Positions 52,157 to 58,709 of a DNA stretch of 64,000 bases are shown here, piece by piece. Under the pieces are notes generated by a model that was not told the origin of the DNA, did no database searches, and saw nothing but the letters and a program-made list of their open reading frames with translations. How positions within the stretch are numbered: the first letter of the stretch is position 1; the number at the start of each line of letters is the position of its first letter. This stretch comes from Clavibacter sp. VKM Ac-2873 (GTDB lineage: Bacteria > Actinomycetota > Actinomycetes > Actinomycetales > Microbacteriaceae). A program made the position numbers and the translations under genes. The DNA is taken from the NCBI RefSeq assembly GCF_015351075.1, contig NZ_JADKRS010000002.1:310001-374000 (forward strand), read 5' to 3'.

Positions 52157-52719
52157 TGCAGGCGGGCGTCGTGCGCGGGGCGGCTGCCGTCGCGCTCGCC
52201 GCCGCCCTCGCCCTCGGGGCCGCCGGGTGCGCGAGCGTCACCGTGCACGACGACGGGAGCCCCGTGGATCCGGCCCCCTCGTCCGGCGCGGCCACCGCGG
52301 ACGGCACATCCGGCGGGGACGCCGCGGACGCCGGTCCCTCCTCCCCGGGCGCGACGGACGACGGCGCCGCCGCCGAGCCCGAGCCCACGGCCGATGCCGC
52401 CGCGCAGGCGTCGGCGCTGGCCGCGGCCGACAAGGTCATGCGCACCTACGCGCAGCCCGGCATCCCCGAGGCCGAGTGGGAGCGGCAGATGACGCCGCTC
52501 CTGTCGCAGCAGGGCGCCGTCGCGTTCGTGCCCACGATCCCGTCGCGGCTCACGGCGCATGCGGTCACCGGCGCCGGCACGGTGATGCCCGCGCCCACCG
52601 CGTACGCGCTCATCGTGCGCGTGCCCACCGACGACGGCGACTACGACGTCGCCCTCGTCCGCTCGTCGCCCACGGCTCCGTGGCTGGCGGACGAGATCCA
52701 GGCCGTCCGCGACAAGTGA
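52156..52719 (+). CDS. lipoprotein in the secretion locus
   Basis: 187 residues: signal peptide VVRGAAAVALAAALALG with lipobox GAAGC (Cys25), an Ala/Gly/Asp/Ser-rich spacer to about 85, and a small folded domain with VMRTYAQPGIPEAEWERQMTP (shown in part), VPTIPSRLTAHAVTG and DYDVALVRS. It has the look of the actinobacterial outer component proteins of type IV systems, perhaps NTF2-like, but this is inferred. It overlaps both neighbours (TGATG and GTGA). Confidence 0.72.
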   Translation: MQAGVVRGAAAVALAAALALGAAGCASVTVHDDGSPVDPAPSSGAATADGTSGGDAADAGPSSPGATDDGAAAEPEPTADAAAQASALAAADKVMRTYAQPGIPEAEWERQMTPLLSQQGAVAFVPTIPSRLTAHAVTGAGTVMPAPTAYALIVRVPTDDGDYDVALVRSSPTAPWLADEIQAVRDK

Positions 52720-53897
52720 ACGGCGGCGGGAAGGGGGTCCTGATCCTCATCGGCACGCCTGCGGCGCTGATGGCGATGGTCGTCTTCCTGGTGCTCTTCG
52801 GCTTCGGCGGCGACGACGCGTCCGCCTGCACGACGCAGGGCGCGGCATCCTCGTCGACCGGGCCGCGCACGCCCGTCGACGGCTACGCGGGGGACCAGCT
52901 CGACAACGCCGCCGCGATCATGGATGCCGCCGCCGGGCTCGGCCTCTCCCGGCAGGCGCAGGTGCTCGGGGTCATGGCGGCGATGGGCGAGTCGTCGCTC
53001 CGCGCCATCGACTACGGGGACAACGCGGTGAACCCGGACGGCTCCATCGCCGACTCGATCGGCCTCTTCCAGCAGCAGTCGTCGTGGGGCACGGTGCAGG
53101 AGCGCATGGATCCGACCTCGAGCGCGAAGCTCTTCCTCACCCGGCTGCAGAAGGTGGAGGGGTGGGAGTCGCTCGAGCCGACCCTCGCGATCCACGAGGT
53201 GCAGATCAACAAGGACCCGTACCACTACCGGAGGTTCCAGCAGCCGGCCGAGGACGTGGTCGCGCAGCTCTCGGGCGCCGCAGCGGCTCCGACGGCGGTC
53301 CCTGCCGCGACGGGCACGCCGGATCCCTCGGCCACCCCCGCGGCCGCCGCGCCCACGGGCGGCTGCTCGGCCGGCGGCACGGTGCTCCCGCTGAAGGCGC
53401 CATTCGACCAGACCTCCGGCTACGGGCCTCGCGTGAGCCCGACCGCGGGCGCCTCCTCCTGGCACCCGGCGAACGACTACCAGACGCGCGAGTCGGGGAC
53501 GGCGTCGGGCCGGTCGGGCTACTCGTGCGGCTCCCCGGTGCTCGCCGCGCAGGCGGGCAGCGTGACGACGGCGGGCGGCTACACGGTGTCGATCCGGTCG
53601 GCCGCGGGCTACACGATCAGCTACCTGCACATGTACGCCGAGGACATGGAGGTCCACGTCGGGGACGCGGTGACGCCCGGGCAGGAGATCGGCAAGGTCG
53701 GATCGAACGGGCCGTCGACCGGATGCCACCTCGACATCCGCATCGACGTCACGGGATCCACCGACCCGCGCGTCAGCGGGCTGCCGCAGTCGCAGACGCA
53801 GGGGGCGCCGGTGAGCGGCTACGTGGATCCCGAGAAGTTCTTCGCCGCGTTCGGCGTGACGCTCTGCGGCGGGGAGTGCCGGCATGCGTCCGAGTGA
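52716..53897 (+). CDS. VirB1-like lytic transglycosylase fused to M23-like domain
   Basis: 393 residues: a membrane anchor (about 8-28), then a lysozyme-like domain (about 45-190) with VMAAMGESSLRAIDYGD (catalytic Glu in GES) and GLFQQQSSWG. An Ala/Pro/Thr linker and an M23-like domain (about 225-375) follow, with SSWHPANDY as the HxxxD motif and GCHLDIRID where M23 enzymes have HxH. The second His of HxH is replaced by Asp, so the M23 zinc site may be altered or lost. It likely opens peptidoglycan for the secretion apparatus. GTG at 52716 overlaps the lipoprotein stop. Confidence 0.88.
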   Translation: MNGGGKGVLILIGTPAALMAMVVFLVLFGFGGDDASACTTQGAASSSTGPRTPVDGYAGDQLDNAAAIMDAAAGLGLSRQAQVLGVMAAMGESSLRAIDYGDNAVNPDGSIADSIGLFQQQSSWGTVQERMDPTSSAKLFLTRLQKVEGWESLEPTLAIHEVQINKDPYHYRRFQQPAEDVVAQLSGAAAAPTAVPAATGTPDPSATPAAAAPTGGCSAGGTVLPLKAPFDQTSGYGPRVSPTAGASSWHPANDYQTRESGTASGRSGYSCGSPVLAAQAGSVTTAGGYTVSIRSAAGYTISYLHMYAEDMEVHVGDAVTPGQEIGKVGSNGPSTGCHLDIRIDVTGSTDPRVSGLPQSQTQGAPVSGYVDPEKFFAAFGVTLCGGECRHASE

Positions 53898-53936
53898 GGC
53901 GGGCCGGGTTGCGATGCACCCGGGTGGACCGGCGAT

Positions 53937-53957
53937 AATTGCCCAGGCGGGTAAATT
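53937..53957. promoter_or_regulatory. inverted repeat AATTGCCC / GGGTAAATT, candidate operator
   Basis: The imperfect inverted repeat with TAAATT inside it is unusually AT-rich for this DNA and lies 42 bp before a double-HTH gene. It may be promoter and operator in one. Confidence 0.4.
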
Positions 53958-53998
53958 CGAGCATCCCGCCCCCGATCCGACCGGAGCAGCACCCGCGC

Positions 53999-54445
53999 AT
54001 GGCACACGACGACACCTGGGACGCGCTGCCGGCGACCCTGCGGTCGGCGGACCTGCAGCGGATCCTGCAGATCGGGCAGACGACCGTGAGCCTCTGGTTC
54101 GCGAAGGGCATCATCCCCGGCTACCGCGTCTCGCACTCGTGGATCGCGTTCCGCTCCGAGGTGCGCGAGTGGCTCGAGTCGACGTCGACCGTGCCGGTGC
54201 CGCCGCACGAGCCGTACCCGCATCCGCTCGACGCCTACCCCGACCACCTCACCCACCGCGACCTCATGGAGCTGTTCCAGAAGAGCCGGCCCGCCATCCT
54301 CGGCTGGCTGCGCGACGGCGTGATCCCGGCCATGCGCCCGGGCGGCCGCTGGCTGATCGAGAAGGCGGCCATCCGACGGCTCCTCGAGGAGACGAGCAAC
54401 CAGCGCGCGGACTTCGTGCCGAAGGGCGCCCGCGCGGCGAGCTGA
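53999..54445 (+). CDS. tandem excisionase/MerR-like HTH protein
   Basis: 148 residues containing two copies of a winged-HTH of the helix-turn-helix_17 (excisionase) type: ADLQRILQIGQTTVSLWFAKGIIPGYRV and RDLMELFQKSRPAILGWLRDGVIPAMRPG, each shown partly here, separated by a Pro-rich linker (VPVPPHEPYPHPL). Two domains in one chain suggest binding to paired sites. It is probably the regulator of the secretion locus, or an Xis-like factor, though no integrase is present in the window. Confidence 0.82.
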   Translation: MAHDDTWDALPATLRSADLQRILQIGQTTVSLWFAKGIIPGYRVSHSWIAFRSEVREWLESTSTVPVPPHEPYPHPLDAYPDHLTHRDLMELFQKSRPAILGWLRDGVIPAMRPGGRWLIEKAAIRRLLEETSNQRADFVPKGARAAS

Positions 54446-54579
54446 CGGGCGCGGTGCGGCTCGGCGGCCCCGGCGCCGGCGGGTGCCCTAGCCTGGCTGC
54501 TTCCCGCAGTCGGATCCGCTGGGCGGCCGCTCGTCCGTGCGCCCGGACCGTCCGCCGTTCGGGCTTCATCGATGACGGG

Positions 54580-54603
54580 GCGTACGGCGACACGGTCGTA
54601 CGC
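54580..54603. promoter_or_regulatory. inverted repeat GCGTACG-N10-CGTACGC upstream of the zeta modules
   Basis: The 7-bp arms are perfect. The site is 81 bp before the first gene of the tandem toxin modules and is a likely operator for autoregulation. The rest of the 238-bp gap 54446-54683 holds TAGCCT (54490-54495), the pattern TTTTTCC near 54654 and a strong SD at 54673-54678. Confidence 0.4.
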
Positions 54604-54683
54604 ACGTGCATCGCCTCGGGCTGGCCAGCGGACGCGCGAGGCGGGGATGACGGTTTTTCCATGATGCGGTCAAGGAGGTCGTG

Positions 54684-55142
54684 ATGGGTCTGTTCGATGT
54701 GCCGGTGGAGGTGCGCCCGGCGGAGCGTGCGTTGCGCGTGCTGCGGCTGGTGGAGCTGGATTACCTGCGGGAGGTGCGCCGGCTCCTGGATTCCGGGTAC
54801 GACGAGGTGAAGCTGACCCAGGATCTGGCGGTGTTCCGGCCTGCTGATCTGGATCGCATCGCCGCGGCCCGGGAGGTGCCGGTGCTGGTCGAGGGGTTCT
54901 CGGGGGCGACGCCGTATGAGATCTGCGAGCGGTATTCGGTGGGGATGCTCGATCGGGAGCGGCTGGTGGATGAGCTGGTGCGGTTCCCGTACGTCCCGCG
55001 CGACGAGGTGGACGGGTACGACGATCTCGTCGTCAACCCGCCGGGGACCTTCGTGGACGTCTCCAGGGCGACCACGAATGACTTGATCGACATCGAGACC
55101 TACGGCCAGGTCGTCGAGAGACTCCGCGTCGCCGGAGACTGA
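54684..55142 (+). CDS. 152-residue partner of zeta toxin, copy 1 (putative antitoxin)
   Basis: The protein begins GLFDVPVEVRPAERALRVL; a conserved helix LDYLREVRRLLDS follows, then FRPADLDRIAAAREV, EGFSGATPYEICERY, DRERLVDEL and NPPGT. It is acidic and soluble. It is about 55-60% identical by eye to copy 2, with exactly the same length. It is not the classical epsilon antitoxin. The gene precedes zeta toxin copy 1 by 2 bp, the position of an antitoxin or immunity gene. AGGAGG at 54673-54678 favours ATG 54684 over GTG 54681. Confidence 0.72.
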   Translation: MGLFDVPVEVRPAERALRVLRLVELDYLREVRRLLDSGYDEVKLTQDLAVFRPADLDRIAAAREVPVLVEGFSGATPYEICERYSVGMLDRERLVDELVRFPYVPRDEVDGYDDLVVNPPGTFVDVSRATTNDLIDIETYGQVVERLRVAGD

Positions 55143-55144
55143 AC

Positions 55145-56161
55145 ATGCCGGACGACGAACACCTGGATCATCTAGCGACCCTGCGACAGCTCTCGGCCGA
55201 GGGTGGGCCAGTCGCCGGGGACGCGCCCACCGCGACGATCAACAACTCGAGATGGTGGGACGGGGGGAAGCCCACCCAGAGCCGTCAAGCGCTCCTCGAC
55301 AAGCTGGAGAGAGAAGCGGTGTCTGAGGTGCCGGATCTGCGCGCGGAGAGCCGTGCGATCGTTCTGGCAGGGCCGCCCGGTGCAGGCAAGAGCTCCATCC
55401 GTGAGCGCGTCCTCGGACCCCGATCCGATCACTTCCTCGTCGTGGATGCGGATGAGTTCAAGGGGCGGCTGTTGCGTGAGGCGGTGGCGGACGGCAGCTA
55501 CGAGTCCTGGATCAAGCCGGCCGCTGTGCGGGAGCGCGAAGCTGCCGGAGAGCGCTTCCATCCGATGGAGTTGTCGTCGCTCGTCCACGCGGAGTCCGCG
55601 GCGATCGCCGACTCCCTGCGTCAGAACGCCATAGCCGCGAGGAAGAACGTGGTCATCGACACGGTCCTGTCGTCAGACACGAAGGCGCGGCAGATCATGG
55701 GCGAGCTGGAGCGGGCCGGGTACGACGTCCAGGTCGTCGACGTGGAGGTGCCGCGGGAGGTGTCGGAGGAGCGGATCCGGCAGCGGTGGCAGGAGGGCAA
55801 CGAGCGCGCGGACAAGGGCGGCGGGCTCGGGGGCCGGTGGGTGCCGAGCGAGTTCGGGGCGTGGGTGTACGGGCAGCCGGACGGGAGTTCGCGGCCGGAG
55901 GCGAACGCGCGGATGGTGGCGGTGGAGTCGCCGGCGGTGTCGCGGTACCGGGTGTATCGGACGACGGCCGAGCAGGCGGAGGTGAAGGCGTCGCCGAGAC
56001 TCGAGACGGACATGTCCCGGGCGACGCGGGGCGGGCCCCTGGTGCCGACGCGGTCCGGGCCGGCGGCCGAGGTACCGCAGGCGCGGCCGCTGCCGGGGAT
56101 CATGCGGACGGTCGGGCCGGCGAGATCGGCTGGTTCGGGACGTGGAGGGAGAGGCAGATGA
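55145..56161 (+). CDS. zeta-toxin-family kinase, copy 1
   Basis: 338 residues: N-terminal extension with NNSRWWDGGKPT (33-44), then P-loop kinase with Walker A GPPGAGKSS (76-84), Asp101/Asp103 in VDADEFKGRLL, FHPMELSSLVHAES and a basic IRQRW element. A C-terminal extension (about 245-338) includes NARMVAVESPAVSRYRV and RATRGGPLVPT. Zeta toxins phosphorylate UDP-N-acetylglucosamine and so block wall synthesis; activity here is inferred. It follows copy-1 partner by 2 bp. Confidence 0.88.
   Translation: MPDDEHLDHLATLRQLSAEGGPVAGDAPTATINNSRWWDGGKPTQSRQALLDKLEREAVSEVPDLRAESRAIVLAGPPGAGKSSIRERVLGPRSDHFLVVDADEFKGRLLREAVADGSYESWIKPAAVREREAAGERFHPMELSSLVHAESAAIADSLRQNAIAARKNVVIDTVLSSDTKARQIMGELERAGYDVQVVDVEVPREVSEERIRQRWQEGNERADKGGGLGGRWVPSEFGAWVYGQPDGSSRPEANARMVAVESPAVSRYRVYRTTAEQAEVKASPRLETDMSRATRGGPLVPTRSGPAAEVPQARPLPGIMRTVGPARSAGSGRGGRGR
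55892..56043 (+). repeat. near-identical 150-bp segment shared by the two zeta genes (also 57383-57543)
   Basis: The DNA from about 55892 to 56043 matches 57383-57543 almost base for base (the encoded tail differs in only a few residues), much more than the middle of the genes. Recent duplication with gene conversion is the simplest reading. Confidence 0.7.
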
Positions 56162-56180
56162 CGAGGAAGGTGAGCGGTTC

Positions 56181-56639
56181 ATGAGCGCACGCGATGTTCC
56201 CGAGGAGGTCGCGCAGGCGGCGCTGGCGTTGTTGCGGTTCCGCCTGGCGGAGCTGGACTACCTGCGGGAGGTGCGGCGGCTGCTGGACGCGGGCCGTCCC
56301 GAGGAGGAGCTGGCCCGGCAGCTGCGGGTGTTCCGTCCGGAGGATCTGGACAGGATCCGTGCGGCGCGCGAGGTGAGCCTGCCGCTGGAGGGATTCTCCG
56401 GTGCGCTGCCGATGGAGATCTGCGAGCGGTACGCGGTGGGGTTGCTCGATCGGGAGCGGCTGGTGGATGAGCTGGCGAGGTACCCGTATGCGCCTATGGA
56501 CACGACCGACGGGTGGGACGACCTCATCGTCAATCCGCCAGGGACATGGGCGGACTTCATCCTCGCGATCGACATAGGGCTGGTCGAGGACGCACTCTAC
56601 GAAGTGGTCTTCAACCGCAAGCACGACGTCGCGAGCTGA
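56181..56639 (+). CDS. 152-residue partner of zeta toxin, copy 2 (putative antitoxin)
   Basis: A paralog of the first partner, also 152 residues: LDYLREVRRLLDA, FRPEDLDRIRAAREV, EGFSGALPMEICERYAVG, DRERLVDELARYPYAP and NPPGTWADF. The C-terminal quarter differs most (ILAIDIGLVEDALYEVVF against copy 1), which may set specificity for its own toxin. ATG at 56181 lies 19 bp after the toxin-1 stop and 2 bp upstream of toxin 2 at its 3' end. SD GAGGAAGG is 10 bp upstream. Confidence 0.72.
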   Translation: MSARDVPEEVAQAALALLRFRLAELDYLREVRRLLDAGRPEEELARQLRVFRPEDLDRIRAAREVSLPLEGFSGALPMEICERYAVGLLDRERLVDELARYPYAPMDTTDGWDDLIVNPPGTWADFILAIDIGLVEDALYEVVFNRKHDVAS

Positions 56640-56641
56640 CG

Positions 56642-57652
56642 ATGCCCGAGGTCCAGGAAGATGACCGGCTTGCGGCGCTGCGCGCGCTCTCGTCGAGAGG
56701 CGGCTCGCTGTCTCCTGATTCTCCTCATGCCTCGACCAACAATCCCGACTGGTGGCGTGACGGCGATCCGACTCCCGAGCGTCGGGTGGTCCACAACAGG
56801 CTCCTCAGGCAGGAACGGCAAGCGCATCCGGGTGTCCGGCAGGAGAAGCGAGCGCTCTTGTTGGCCGGACCGCCTGGTGCTGGCAAGAGCACGGCACGCG
56901 ACGCCGTCCTGGGCGGTGACTCCGCCCGATTCAGGTCCATCGACCCCGACCGATTCAAGGAGCTCCTTCTCGCTGAGGCGATCGCGGATGGGAGCTATGA
57001 GCGCAGGATCCTCCCAGGGGAGCTGAGTTCCGCGTCGGGCCCGTCGTTCCATCCGATGGAGCTGGCATCGCTGGTGCACGAGGAGTCGTCGTTCCTGGCC
57101 AACCGGTTGCGAGATCAGGCGATCGCGGACGGCGACAACGTGGTGATCGACACGGTCTTGGGTTCGGCCGACAAGGCCCGGAGAATCTCGGCGCAGCTGG
57201 AGGCTGCCGGGTACGACGTGCAGGTGGTCGATGTGGAGGTGCCGTTCGAGGTGTCCGAGGCGCGGATCCGCCAGCGGTGGTTGGAAGGCAACGAGGCTGC
57301 TCGGCGGGGTGAGGGGCTCGGCGGCCGGTGGGTGCCGTCCGACTTCGCGCGGAACGTGTTCGACGGGCCGGGTGGACGGTCGCGGCCGGAGGCGAATGCG
57401 CGGATGGTGGCGGTGGAGTCGCCGGCGGTGTCGCGATACCGGGTGTATCGGACGACGGCCGAGCAGGCGGAGGTGAAGGCGTCGCCGGTCCTGGAGACGG
57501 ACATGTCGCGGGCGACACGGGGCGGGCCCCTGGTGCCGACGCGTCCCGCCGAGGCGGAGGCGCCGCGCGCGAGGCCGCTGCCGGGGATCGCGCGCGCAGG
57601 TCGGACGACCCTGGGGCGGACCGGACCGACGCGCGTCGACCGCGGGCGCTAG
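56642..57652 (+). CDS. zeta-toxin-family kinase, copy 2
   Basis: 336 residues, colinear with copy 1: NNPDWWRDGDPT (33-44), Walker A GPPGAGKST (76-84), Asp101/Asp103 in IDPDRFKELLL, FHPMELASLVHEES, IRQRW, and a C-terminal extension with SRPEANARMVAVESPAV nearly identical to copy 1. The stop TAG (57650-57652) overlaps the stop of the convergent DUF2087 gene in CTAG. Being beside a paralog, it is either a second addiction module or a decoy/diversified toxin. Confidence 0.88.
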   Translation: MPEVQEDDRLAALRALSSRGGSLSPDSPHASTNNPDWWRDGDPTPERRVVHNRLLRQERQAHPGVRQEKRALLLAGPPGAGKSTARDAVLGGDSARFRSIDPDRFKELLLAEAIADGSYERRILPGELSSASGPSFHPMELASLVHEESSFLANRLRDQAIADGDNVVIDTVLGSADKARRISAQLEAAGYDVQVVDVEVPFEVSEARIRQRWLEGNEAARRGEGLGGRWVPSDFARNVFDGPGGRSRPEANARMVAVESPAVSRYRVYRTTAEQAEVKASPVLETDMSRATRGGPLVPTRPAEAEAPRARPLPGIARAGRTTLGRTGPTRVDRGR

Positions 57653-58161
57653 GCCGTCGCGTCCGCCGCGCGCGCGTACTCGGATCCCGAGCGAGTCCGG
57701 AGCACGAGGCCCGCGTCCACGAGGTGGCGGCGGAGGAGCGCGTGGTCGTCGGTGAGGCGCAGCAGGCGCGCGGTGAGGGTCCTCTCGTCGAGCACTTCGT
57801 CGGGCTCGAGCACCTGGGTCACGACGTGCCGCAGCAGGGCGTCGAGGTCTGCCGGGGAGGCCGGCCGCTGGGCGATGCGGCCGTCGAGGAGGAAGCGCTC
57901 GACGCCCTGGGCCGGCGGCGTCGCGGGCTGCTGGGCGAGGATCGCGCGGAAGACGGCGTCGGGCGCGGATGCGCTGCCGTCGTCCGCGACCACCACCAGC
58001 CCCGAGCCGGTGAGCGCCCGCGCGGCCTTCGTGCGACGCGCGGGGGAGAGGTGCGCGAGGGCGTCGTCGAGGCCGGATCCGAGCACGACGCGGGCCTACG
58101 CGGCGCGCAGCTCGGCGTCGGCGAGCACCGCGGCGAGGCGGCGCGGGTCGATGTGGTCCAT
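57649..58161 (-). pseudogene. DUF2087 protein gene interrupted by an in-frame amber codon
   Basis: An ATG at 58161 opens MDHIDPRRLAAVLADAELRAA, then TAG at 58098-58096, then the same frame continues ARVVLGSGLDDALAHLSP into a DUF2087-like domain (ERFLLDGRIAQRPA and HLVDAGLVLRTRSGSEYAR). One base change (TAC or similar to TAG) would restore a ~170-residue protein. A GTG at 58086 could still give a 145-residue product, so it may not be fully dead. It is possible that this is a sequencing error. Confidence 0.6.
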
Positions 58162-58204
58162 GCCCCCATCCTGCCCGGCGCCTTCCCGCGCGCCGACCGC
58201 GCCG

Positions 58205-58210
58205 ATACGG
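58205..58210 (+). promoter_or_regulatory. -10 box TACGGT, leaderless small peptide gene
   Basis: TACGGT ends 7 bp before the ATG at 58218. Confidence 0.5.
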
Positions 58211-58217
58211 TCGGGAC

Positions 58218-58358
58218 ATGACCGCCCTCCGCATCCTCGGCCGTGTCCTCACGCGGGTCATCTACGTGCTCGGGAAGGTCCGCCTCGGCAGCAGCGGGCA
58301 GAACCCGGCGAACGGCGACCCCATGGGGTTCGAGAAGCCGCAGCAGTACCGGCCCTGA
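58218..58358 (+). CDS. 46-residue basic peptide
   Basis: The frame reads TALRILGRVLTRVIYVLGKV and ends GFEKPQQYRP. An amphipathic, positively charged N-terminal half could lie on the membrane; the rest is polar. The leaderless promoter and the strong terminator right after it support a real gene. It resembles no family I can name. Confidence 0.5.
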   Translation: MTALRILGRVLTRVIYVLGKVRLGSSGQNPANGDPMGFEKPQQYRP

Positions 58359-58376
58359 CGCCGCCCAGCACGCACC

Positions 58377-58410
58377 ACGGCCCCGGCTCTCCGAGGAGAG
58401 CCGGGGCCGT
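58377..58410. terminator. perfect 15-bp stem-loop
   Basis: ACGGCCCCGGCTCTC and GAGAGCCGGGGCCGT flank a CGAG loop, between the small peptide gene and the convergent DUF2795 gene. It can work both ways. Confidence 0.85.
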
Positions 58411-58428
58411 CGGGTCGCGCGGCGTGGA

Positions 58429-58620
58429 TCAGCTCGCGTCGGAGACCGCCGCGTTGATCGCGGTGGGCGCGTCGTACTCCGTGTCGGCGATGCCGCGGAG
58501 CGCGTCGAGGGTGTCGGAGTCGGCGCCCGACTCCTCCGCCTTCGCCACGATCGCGTCCTTGGATGCCGGGTAGTCGAGGCCGCTGAGGTGCTTCTGGAGC
58601 TGGATGGGGTCGATGGCCAT
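58429..58620 (-). CDS. DUF2795 small protein
   Basis: 63 residues forming one DUF2795 unit: DPIQLQKHLSGLDYPASKDAIVAKAEESG, shown partly, then DTLDALRGIADTEYDAPTAINAAVS. The family is a small helical domain common in Actinobacteria with no known activity, sometimes stress induced. GAGAGGAC precedes the ATG at SD distance. Confidence 0.88.
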   Translation of the reverse strand: MAIDPIQLQKHLSGLDYPASKDAIVAKAEESGADSDTLDALRGIADTEYDAPTAINAAVSDAS

Positions 58621-58709
58621 GGGGTGTCCTCTCGTCGGGTGCGGGCTGCGTCGCCTGCCCGTCGAGTCGACTCCCGAGGTCGAGCAGTGGGCAGGGGGAC
58701 CGACGAGAT

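Noticed and set aside
39417-57652. Flanking att repeats of an integrative element
   Set aside because: No convincing direct repeat was seen at the edges by eye; a computed search is needed before claiming an ICE.
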